DNA of 17,647 bases, taken from contig BBFE01000066.1 in assembly GCA_001313085.1 (NCBI GenBank), positions 1 to 17,647 on the forward strand. Reading direction: 5' to 3'. The stretch comes from Paenibacillus sp. JCM 18996. GTDB lineage: Bacteria; Bacillota; Bacilli; Paenibacillales; NBRC-103111. Positions 10,072 through 17,647 of the stretch are shown here, piece by piece; position 1 is the stretch's first letter, and every line of letters begins with the position of its first letter. Under the pieces are notes generated by a model. That model saw only the letters and a program-made list of their open reading frames with translations. It searched no databases and was not told the DNA's origin. A program made the position numbers and the translations under genes.

Positions 10072-11470
10072 CCTCTTCTCCTCCTCCACCAAATCCACCC
10101 TCCGATGAGCAGGAACAAGAGCGGGAACGCCACAACCGCGCCGAAAAAAAGATTGTATTCGCCTCGCTCGGCATCAAAGTCACGGTCTGATAGCCGCTTC
10201 ATTTCTCGGACGGATCGTGATCGTATCCTTCTGTCCGGTCAGCCAGCCGATGCTGTTCAAAGCAAAGTCGCGGTTTCCGGCGGTATGAATCCCGCCCTGC
10301 TGCTGCTCCGTCACAAAGGTCGAGCTTGCCAGCACTACCGCTTTCGGCTTCTTGTCCTTGTCCTCAATCGTATAGCCCAAGTTCAAAGGACCCTTGACAT
10401 CTTTATCATCCTTATTCGTTTGATGCTGGATGTACAACGTGTTGATATCCGTTTCCCCATAGGCGTTAGGCGAGGATTTCAGCAGCAAAGTGGACGTATA
10501 GTCGCCTTTAGCCGTCGGATCCGCGTTAATTGCAACCGCAAGGGACATGATCGTAATTAAATTCGATTGCTGAAGCTTACTGGTAATTTCATGCGCGCCG
10601 TATTCCGTTACAATAGACAGCGGATCCAGCGTCGATTTCTGATCGATGGCTACTGCATGCTGATCCTGCACTCCCAAAGCGGCCATAAGGCGTCGATATT
10701 TTTTCCACTTTGTGGTCATATCCTTATCGAATCCGAGCCCATGTAAAGCTTGCCTCTGCCTTTGACATATTGGGTGATCAGTTCCGCTTCCTTGTCGTTC
10801 AAATCGTTCTGCGGTCCCAGCAGGAGCAGCATCTGGGCGTCATCCGGAATTTTGCCTTCCTTCAGCAGATTAAGCTCTTTTACCACGTAGTTCTCGCCTT
10901 CAAGCTCGCTTTTCAGCGTTGCCAGCTGAGCCAAAGGAATTTCCTGATGCCCCTGCAGAATGTAGACCGGATGCTTGTCCTTGGAAGTCACATTGGCGAT
11001 TGCTGGGTCATTTTCTGCTCGCCGGTGAATTGGTACTCTCCCTGCTGCTGGCCGCCTTGGAACATTTCGTTGAAATACACGTTCTTTTTTTCTGTCCGCC
11101 GCTTTCAAAAACAAGCATCCTCCGGGATCCGCCTGATACTGGTTGGCAAGTGTTGGCTGCTTCACAATATCGTATTCGTCAAAAGTGATTTTTTTCCGCT
11201 GCGCTTCTTATATTCCTGCACCATATCCAATACCTGGCGGGTCATCAACGGATTGGCGTCGCCCCCGTCAAAAGCGATGATATGCACGTCCTGGTTCAAA
11301 GCTTTTAACGTCGTCGCCGTCTGGTCGGACAGGGTGAATTTTTTTTGTTCTTGGTCAGATCCCACTGAAGCCCTTTGGCGGAATACAGGAAGATCGTCGC
11401 GATAATAAAAAATCCCGAGCACCGCAGCGGACAGAACAGCCGCATTGGCCCCTTTTAGCCATTTATTCAC
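10068..11470 (-). CDS. GldG-like ABC transporter auxiliary protein, frame-disrupted
   Basis: Reconstructed to about 467 residues with the GldG / ABC_transp_aux layout. There is an N-terminal helix (ANAAVLSAAVLGIF), a Rossmann-like external domain (KFTLSDQTATTLKALNQDV, FDGGDANPLMTRQVLDMV, LLLLGPQNDLNDKEAELITQ, VKGRGKLYMG), and a C-terminal helix plus basic tail (PLLFLLIGGWIWWRRRRG). In Bacteroidetes GldG pairs with GldA/GldF for gliding; in Firmicutes its cargo is unknown. ATG 11470 follows AGGAGGAAG. Eight indels break the frame: runs of seven near 11190, 11090 and 10146, a run of six near 10700, and missing bases near 11005, 10725, 10690 and 10190. It follows the permease by 12 bases and overlaps DUF4340 by ATGA. 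Confidence 0.82.
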
Positions 11471-11482
11471 TTCATCTTCCTC

Positions 11483-12203
11483 CTATCTCCAGCGTTTTCT
11501 TTCCAGAACCTGAATGCTTAACACGACAAAAAACCACAATGAGCATGACATAAAACAGAACATCGGCCAGGTTAAAAAACACCCTTCTGGAAGTTGGCCT
11601 GACGCCCGTTGATCGAGAACTGTACCACCCATTCCTTCAGCTTGCCGCCCAGACCGCTGCCCAGCCAATCAATGATCCAAAGAAAAAATCAACAGCACAA
11701 AAGTGATCACGCCCGATACCATCTGGTTGGCAGACAAGGAAGACGCGAACAGGCCCACCGCCATCATCGCGGCACCGATCAGGAACATTCCGAGATAGGA
11801 CAACCAGAGAACCGGCTGATCCAGCGTGCCGAAACGGGATAGAATCAACGGGTACAGCAGGCTGCCGACAACCAGCAGAAGCTGCACGGCGAGAGCCGCC
11901 AGGTATTTGCCGAACACGATTTCCGAGATGCCCGCCGGGGAAGTGAGCAGAAGCTCATCCGTGCCTTGGCGGAATTCTTCCGAAACCAGCCTCATGGTCA
12001 GCAGAGGAATAATGAACAGGTAGATAAAAGTAATCGATCCCACAACATAGCGTAAATCCACGACACTTTGCGGGGTCAATACGAAATTCAAATAGAACAT
12101 GATTGAGCTGAGCAGAAAATAAAAGGCAAATGCGACATAAGCCGTCGGCGAGTAAAAAATATTGATTGAGCTCTTTTCTGCAAATGGCCAGCATTCTACG
12201 CAT
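11483..12203 (-). CDS. ABC-2 type permease (GldF-like), frame-disrupted
   Basis: About 239 residues with roughly six membrane helices; visible ones include FIYLFIIPLLTMRLVSEEF, LAALAVQLLLVVGSLLYPL, LWLSYLGMFLIGAAMMAVG and MVSGVITFVLLIF. The segment SEEFRQGTDELLLTSPAG is the hallmark cytoplasmic loop of GldF/NosY-type ABC-2 permeases. ATG 12203 is preceded by GAGGTGAAGACGG and overlaps the end of the ATPase gene by 8 bases. Four T-runs of six (near 12157, 11685, 11573 and 11530) each need five for the frame to continue, restoring NQYFYSPTAYVAFAFYF, IFLWIIDWLG, GVFNLADVLFY and VVFVVLSIQVLERKRWR. It forms the membrane channel of the transporter with the ATPase upstream and GldG downstream. Confidence 0.85.
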
Positions 12204-13270
12204 CCGTCTTCACCTCTTCCGTACGCGCCTCGGCGGATTCTTCGGTAGTCAACTTCAGGAAAATATCCTCCAGGCTTAACATTTCTTTTTTTTCATTTCG
12301 AGAATCGGGTAGCCGGCTTGGGCCAGGCGGAAGAACAGCGCTTCCCTGAAGTCGCTGCGGTCCTGGGCCGTTACCAGAAGCTTCACGGTATCGGAGGAGG
12401 CCGCTTCAGCAGAGAGTACCCCCTCGGATGCAGCCAAGGCGGAGGCTTGAGGCTGATCGGCACTCTGCGTTCCCATTTCCATCGTGGCAACTTTCTCGGT
12501 CCGGAGCTCGGTGACACTCGCGACTTCCGGGATACCCTGCAGCTCCCCGATCACCAGCGCTTTCGGCCCTTTGACCTCCAATTTCACCTGGAATGTGTCG
12601 CCCATCGTGTGGCTTAGCCTTTCCGGTGCCTCATCGAGCACAATCCGTCCGCTACTGATGATAAGCACTCGGTTGCAGATCGCGTTCACTTCCGGCAAGA
12701 TATGGGTGCTCAGCAGCACAGTATGATTCTCGCCCAGCTCACGGATGAGCTGCCGGATTTCAATGATCTGCTTCGGATCCAGACCGGAAGTAGGCTCGTC
12801 CAGGATAAGCAGATCCGGTTGATGGACAATTGCCTGCGCCAAGCCGAGACGCTGCTTATAGCCTTTGGAAAGGCTGCGGATGATTTGATTTTCACGGCCT
12901 TTGAGGCCCAGTCTATCCATCACTTCGCCGATCCGCACTTTCTGCTCCCTCACCGGAACATCCCTCAGATCAGCCACAAATTTAAGATAGGACTGCACCG
13001 ACAGATCGGGATAAAGAGGAGGCGTCTCAGGCAGATATCCGATTTTTTTTCCTTGCTTTGCCCGGATGGTCCGCCATCGACAGCCCGTCCACATAAATGC
13101 TGCCCTTGGTCGGATTCAAATACCCTGTGATCATCCGCATGGTCGTAGTTTTACCGGCGCCGTTAGGTCCCAGAAATCCAACAATCTCTCCACGGCTCAT
13201 CGAAAAAATCAATGTGGTTGACTCCCCGCTGGTTCTCATACAGCTTACTGACTTCCTTGACTTCCAGCAT
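12196..13270 (-). CDS. ABC transporter ATP-binding protein (GldA-like), frame-disrupted
   Basis: Powers the transporter with the downstream ABC-2 permease. Motifs: Walker A GPNGAGKTT (about residue 38), GYLPETPPLYPDLSV at the Q-loop position as in GldA-type ATPases, signature LSKGYKQRLGLAQA, Walker B LLILDEPTSGLDP, H-loop LLSTHIL. About 356 residues; the C-terminal domain carries an Ala/Ser-rich insertion (ADQPQASALAASEGVLSAEA) not usual in the family. ATG 13270 has GGAGGG upstream and gives MLEVKEVSKLYENQRG, the normal N-terminus. Three indels: T-run near 13202-13207 (five expected, restoring HIDFSMSRGEIVGFLG), run of eight near 13043-13050, and run of eight near 12284-12291 (restoring EMKKEMLSLEDIFLKL). 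First gene of the operon. Confidence 0.9.
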
Positions 13271-13392
13271 CTATGACCCTCCAGTAATTTAAAATGCTCC
13301 TTTTTTAACCTAACCCACTATAGCGCTCCTTTTATAAAAAATTACCTTAAACAAATCTGAAAAGAAGCTTAAAAAAAATGCAATCTACAACT

Positions 13393-13422
13393 GTTATAAC
13401 ATTCCAGCCCACTAATATTCAA
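13393..13422 (-). promoter_or_regulatory. Candidate sigma-A promoter of the ABC operon
   Basis: TTGAAT (13417-13422) and TATAAC (13393-13398) on the minus strand with an 18-base spacer. It lies just past the U32 gene terminator and 120 bases before the ATPase start. The intervening leader is A/T-rich with no recognisable riboswitch. Confidence 0.4.
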
Positions 13423-13423
13423 C

Positions 13424-13463
13424 AAAAGCACGTCCCGCTCCAAACCGGAGAGAACGTGCTTTT
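13424..13463 (-). terminator. Terminator after the U32 gene, possibly bidirectional
   Basis: AAAAGCACGT and ACGTGCTTTT form a perfect 10-bp stem, with CTCC/GGAG pairing inside. The minus strand ends TTTTGTTG after the stem; the plus strand also ends in TTTT. It starts 2 bases past the U32 stop codon. Confidence 0.8.
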
Positions 13464-13465
13464 CA

Positions 13466-15975
13466 CTATTTTACCAGCTGCCCGCGGGTGACCCCCAATT
13501 GATTGGTCGCTTTCAGCGTCTTCCACACCTGGGTTCCGCTGATCTGTCCGGCGATGGCCTTGGAGTACAGCTCCAATACTTCTCGGACGCGCTCGGGAGA
13601 CTCCTCGAGAAACTCCACCCGATAAGACGGAACGCCGAGCTCCATAAAATGGCTCAGGTACTCCGCGCCCGATTGGTCAATCGCGTTATACACGGTGTTG
13701 CGGCAGCCTTCATCCACACGCACCGGGTGCGACATGCCCACTCGGTCCTGAAGCGACACCCGATGGTCCTCGCAAGGACGGCCGCAGTTCGTATAATCCG
13801 TGCCTTCGCTCAGGAATGTGCAGTACACGCAGTGTTCCGTATGGAACATCGGCATGTGCTGGTGAATGACGACCTCCAGCCTGGATGTATCGGCTTTACC
13901 GAGCAGATCGACCATTTGTTGAATGTTCAAGTCATACGAAGGCGTTATCCGCTCCAGACCGGCTTCCAGCAGCAGCCCGACCGTCTTGTGGTTCGCGGCA
14001 TTTAAGGAAAAAATCGCCGATCAGCTCCGGCATATACTCATCCGGTTTCAGCTGTTTCCTTTTCATAAACCAGTACAGCGCCCCCGTGTTTCTGATCAGC
14101 ACGGCGTCCGGCCGAAGGTTGACCATATTCTGGAAGTATCCCGTTTCCCCCCGGCATGTGGATGCGCGGCGTAGCCAGCGCGATCTTCTTGCCGGCGGCA
14201 CGGACGGCCTCCACAGCAGCGGGAAACTGCTTGATGAACTCGAAATCGGCGTAAATGAAGTCAATGTCCGTCTGCACTACCGCTTTGACTTGATCCAGGT
14301 TGCGGCATAAAGCCGTCAGCTTCGCTTCCTTAGGCTGGACAGGCTCAGCGCCGGTGAAAGCATCGTCATAAGCCCCGCATGCCGCTTGTGGTATATCGGC
14401 GGCTTCTGCCTGGCATGCTCGAGCAGCTCCACAGCCTTCCGGCGGATGCCGTTCAGCTCACGCATAGGAACTATCAGCTCGCCCTTCAGGTGCGCCTGCA
14501 CGTCCTGCAGCTCGAAGATGGTGCCGCCCAAACGGCCGAACTGCTCTTCGAACAGTGCCGTGTCCATTGGCCTTTTTTTCCGCCTGCACCAGAGGCAGCT
14601 CGGATTCCACCGTCACGGTGTTACCGGGTAATACATCAGTCCATACCGTTTTTTTAACGGCCCGCCCAAAATTCCCGTGACCTGCACCCGGACAGGAAAA
14701 GTGTGGTAAGGCTTGTCCGTCTCGTACGTTTGGCGGAGTCTTTTATCCAGATGAGGATCGTTCGTCTTCCAAATCCGGTCGCCGACATGCAGCCGTCCCA
14801 AATTGACATCGTTCCTTCCTGCACGATCTCAATCATGCCTCCCGGCGCTTCGCCTTCCAGCTTGACGCCCTTTCTGCGGATATCGTAGACGCGGCCGCCT
14901 TCTTCTTTTTTTTGGGTCGGATCGCCTGCGTCGAACACGATGCCGTCTCCCCGCTTGAGAGGGGCTTCCAGCTCACATATCACGCCATCGCGGAGAATCT
15001 GCTTCACTCTGCCCAGGAATACGCCGCGGCTTTTCGGATAGGTGCCTTCACCAGCTGCTTGTTGTTCGTCCCCTTCAAGAACCCGTAGGTGAAGCCGCGG
15101 GAGAAGCTCTGCTCCAGCTCGCGCAATTCTTCCTTGGTCGGCTTCGGGTTTTCCCCGTCGAAATACCGGTCAATCGCTTTGCGGTACTTGCCCACACATT
15201 GGCCACATATTCGGGCGACTTCAGCCTTCCTTCGATTTTAAAAGAGGTCACGCCCGCTTCGATCAGCTCCGGCACGAGCTCCAGCGCAGCCAGATCCTTC
15301 GGAGACAGCAAGTACGCGATATCTCCCATCGGCTTCACTTCTCCGTCCACGACCATGTCGTAAGGCAGGCGGCAAGCCTGCGCGCACTCCCCGCGGTTGG
15401 CCGAACGGCCGCCCCACATTTCCGAGGTCAGGCACTGGCCCGAATAAGAAACGCACAGGGCGCCGTGGACGAAAACTTCCATGGGCAGCTTGGCCTGGTC
15501 GCCGATCTGTTTGATCTGCTTCAGGTTATTCTCCCTGCCGAGCACGACCCGTTCGATATCCCAAGGCTTCGTAAATTCTACAGCTTCGGGCGACGTAATC
15601 GTCATCTGGGTGGAACCGTGGATCGGGAAGTCGGGAGAGATCTCGCGGATCATTTTGACCAGGCCCAAATCCTGCACGATCACCGCATCGACACCCGCGT
15701 CGACACAAGCTTCAATCAGCTTTCTCGCGTCTTCCAGCTCCTGTTCGAATACGAGGATGTTGAACGTCAGGAAGCCTTTGACCCCGTATAAATGGAGAAA
15801 AGACATAATTTCCGGCAGCTCATCCGTAATAAAATTGTTGGCCCTTGCTCTCGCATTGAATTTTTTCGACTCCAAAAAACACCGCATTCGCCCCGTTGGC
15901 CACAGCCGCCCTAAGGCAGTCCCAGTCTCCCGCGGGAGCGAGCAATTCTATATCTTCTCTGCGTATTTTGCGCAT
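13466..15975 (-). CDS. U32 peptidase family protein (RlhA/TrhP-like, DUF3656), frame-disrupted
   Basis: Annotated as peptidases, U32 proteins such as E. coli RlhA and TrhP act in hydroxylation of 23S rRNA C2501 or tRNA U34. This one is about 836 residues, the long form. N-terminus MRKIRREDIELLAPAGDWDC starts the barrel; then GSTQMTI, the U32 signature EVFVHGALCVSYSGQC, and NRGECAQACR give four Cys for a likely Fe-S cluster. A DUF3656-like middle (LGRVKQILRDGVICELEAPL) follows, then a second barrel-like half with EHCVYCTF, CGRPCEDHR and DEGCRNTVYNA. ATG 15975 was chosen because GGAGG lies 7 bases upstream. At least nine indels occur, for example a run of six near 15860 (restoring VEKFNARARANNF), runs of seven near 14651 and 14574, a six-C run near 14151, and missing bases near 15193, 15045, 14813 and 14364. 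Confidence 0.85.
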
Positions 15976-16005
15976 GGTCATTCCTCCAAACTGTAAGCTC
16001 ATGTT

Positions 16006-16017
16006 ACGTTTTAACGT
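16006..16017. promoter_or_regulatory. Inverted repeat ACGTT-TT-AACGT in the U32 leader
   Basis: Two 5-bp arms separated by TT, about 30 bases before the U32 ribosome binding site. It could be an operator or a chance palindrome. No strong promoter is visible for the U32 gene; TTAGTA-18-TATAGT further upstream on the minus strand is weak. Confidence 0.25.
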
Positions 16018-16113
16018 GAAAAAAAGGCAAAGCGGCGCTGTTTACGCGATTCCGCCACCACCATTAACTATACTACAACACACCTAAAGGTACTAATCCA
16101 TACTTTACTATTT

Positions 16114-16194
16114 AATGTGAAAATGATAATGCGAAATAAGTCGAATAAAAAAATGTGAAATAAGACGGAACAAAATGCGAAAAAATGGCGAAAC
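16114..16194 (+). repeat. Four direct AATGYGAAA repeats in a divergent intergenic region
   Basis: AATGTGAAA (16114), AATGCGAAA (16128), AATGTGAAA (16152) and AATGCGAAA (16174) are all in the same orientation, spaced 14, 24 and 22 bases. A degenerate fifth copy, AATGGCGAAA, follows at about 16184. The middle units extend to AATGYGAAATAAGWCGRA. They lie between the divergent U32 gene and the promoter of the plus-strand gene. Confidence 0.7.
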
Positions 16195-16272
16195 AAATTC
16201 CGACATAATCCGACAACTGTTGTGCGGCAGTTTCTTCACTTTTCGATGGTTTCCCCGCCGGTTCGACGGAAG

Positions 16273-16301
16273 TTAACAAACCCGGTCAACAGTGCTATAA
16301 T
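16273..16301 (+). promoter_or_regulatory. Sigma-A promoter of the exported FG-GAP protein gene
   Basis: TTAACA (16273-16278), 17-base spacer, TATAAT (16296-16301): one mismatch from the ideal sigma-A promoter. Transcription would begin near 16308, giving a leader of about 40 bases before the TTG start at 16349. Confidence 0.75.
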
Positions 16302-16348
16302 GTTGGGGTCATTTGTTTACTAAAAAAAAGAGCAATTGAGGGATTCCT

Positions 16349-17647
16349 TTGGTTGTTTCCAAAAAAAACGCCTTTTTTTATATCGCGGCAATTTTTTTCT
16401 TGTGATGCTTTCGGTCCTGCTGATCGGCAGGCAAAAAAACAGGAAGTCCGGCTGCTTTACGCAACGGAAGGCAATTCTTACGACTCGTCCGGTTACGACA
16501 ATTTCCGGCAGGCTTTGACCGCGAATTTGCAGGTGGATCAGAAGCCGCTGGCGGGCTTGTCCCTGCGCGCCTTGCAGCAGTATGACGCCGTTTATTTGGA
16601 TCCCGGCCTCCACGCCAAGGCTGATCTCCAAAGTGCACCTTTGCAAAAAAATATGTTGAGCAGGGCGGCCATTTGTTTCTGGAAAACGGGTTTGCGGAGG
16701 ATTTTCCCAAAGAATTGCTGGGGGCCAAAGAACTTGTAAAGCTGCCTAATGAGACGCTCAAAACGCTCAAGCTCGAGTTTCCCGAAGCTCCGGTGAACGT
16801 GCGCGGTTTGCAGGAGATCGTCCGGCGGTTCGGCGAAAATTTCGAGAAGCATGGCGCTTCGAACGATATGCCGGATTTTCACTGGGGATACGGGGTGATC
16901 CCGTCCACGGCGGCGCCGATTGTAACCCGGAATCAGGTTGCCCTGTACACCGTTAACCGGTACGGAGCGGGAACCGTGCTGCTGACCGGTACGTTCCTGC
17001 CGGGCCGGTATTTTATTACGGGTTACGACCTGCGAAGCGGCATGGATCCGGCCCAGGGGATCGGGGCCTTGATTGCCAAGTACAACAGCGGGATTCAGAA
17101 GGTGGAGGGCGCGGCTTACTTTGACAGGAAGCAGATTCCTTTGGAGCCGTACTTTCATTTTGCTTTCGCGGCGGCGAACAGCGTGTTCAGGGACGAGTAC
17201 GCAAGCTTCGTTTCCAAAGAAAAATGGGGCTACAGCGTGAAAAAAAGTGCTTGGGCCCAACGGCCGGCCGGCTATGGCGTTCCAGAATCATTTTGAGGAG
17301 CTGGGGGCGATACGGGATGGTAAAGGGATCCAATGGACGGACATGCTGAAAAAAGCACGACGAGATTCCATCCTATTCCCTCGTCCGCTCCTCCTACGAG
17401 TGGGGCCGCTGGGATGAAAGCCTGATTGTCCATTTGAATAAAGGAAGCACCGGGAACCCTTCATTCGTCGGGGAGCTGCCGGGCTCTTACTACGGCAGCG
17501 GAACCCATCTGTCGGATGCCAAAGGCCCCATCCGCCTGAGGCGCGACCCGGCTTACATTCAGCTCGGGGAGCCCGTGCGGCAGGCTTACCGCGCCGCACC
17601 GGCCTTTATTGACGTGGACGGCGACGGCCTGGCCGACCTCGTCACGG
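16349..17647 (+). CDS. Large exported protein with FG-GAP-like motif, 3' truncated and frame-disrupted
   Basis: TTG start at 16349 has GAGGG 6 bases upstream. The reading gives VVSKKNAFFYIAA-IFLVMLSVLLIG, a signal or anchor segment. It continues as EVRLLYATEGNSYDSSGYDN, LRALQQYDAVYLDPGL, KYVEQGGHLFLENGFAEDF and GAGTVLLTGTFLPGRYF, an amidotransferase-like or DUF4350-like Rossmann pattern, though this is weak. Near the window end IDVDGDGLADLV is a typical FG-GAP/VCBS calcium-binding loop, so beta-propeller repeats probably follow outside. More than 430 residues are visible. Five indels: runs of seven near 16392, 16434, 16645 and 17241, and a run of six near 17350. All are restored by five or six bases, for example VKKVLGPNGRPAMAFQNHFEE. 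Function unknown; likely a cell-surface or spore-surface protein. Confidence 0.7.

Noticed and set aside
13499..14310. Plus-strand frames opposite the U32 gene
   Set aside because: Shadows of the conserved Cys-rich U32 C-terminal half on the minus strand.
16128..16270. Spo0A boxes in the divergent intergenic region
   Set aside because: Only one TGNCGAA match (TGGCGAA near 16186) and two one-mismatch sites; not beyond chance in A/T-rich DNA.

Overview
This window most resembles the chromosome of an endospore-forming Firmicute, probably Paenibacillus or a close relative. The reasons are the conserved pcrB-pcrA-ligA order, a perfect Bacillus-type LexA/SOS box in front of it, a CotF-type spore coat gene, strong GGAGG ribosome binding sites, and an rRNA-type boxA leader at the left edge. 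The genus is inference; no 16S sequence is present.

Layout. Bases 1-175 look like the promoter and boxA leader of an rRNA operon that runs leftward out of the window. All genes from 275 to 15975 are on the minus strand. Read in transcription order they form these blocks. (1) A large U32-family, RlhA/TrhP-like RNA-hydroxylation protein (15975-13466), ending at a strong hairpin. (2) A four-gene GldA/GldF/GldG/DUF4340-type ABC transporter operon (13270-~9172), ending at a long terminator. (3) A two-gene spore coat unit: a 72-residue protein and a CotF-like protein with a repeat-bearing tail (9011-7865), then a terminator. (4) A lipoprotein and a membrane-anchored cytochrome c with overlapping start and stop (7709-6957), then a terminator. 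(5) An intergenic region holding three tightly packed DnaA boxes and the SOS box. (6) pcrB, pcrA, ligA and a DUF1835 gene (6402-275). At the right end a plus-strand gene for a large exported protein with an FG-GAP-like calcium motif starts at 16349 and leaves the window. The divergent region before it carries four copies of AATGYGAAA.

The dominant oddity is the reading frames. Nearly every gene is split by single- or double-base indels, roughly 50 in 17.6 kb, yet the protein sequence continues cleanly in another frame each time. They fall into two classes: A/T runs (once a G/C run) that family alignments expect at about 5-6 bases appear as 6-8, and short runs, mostly GG or CC, lack one base. 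Because essential genes (pcrA, ligA) are hit as hard as the rest, I read this as sequencing or assembly error rather than decay. Gene coordinates below therefore span the whole reconstructed gene, not the broken pieces.

Functionally the window combines SOS-responsive DNA repair and lipid synthesis, spore coat, envelope redox, an uncharacterised ABC export system and RNA modification. I found no transposon, CRISPR array, tRNA or complete rRNA gene.
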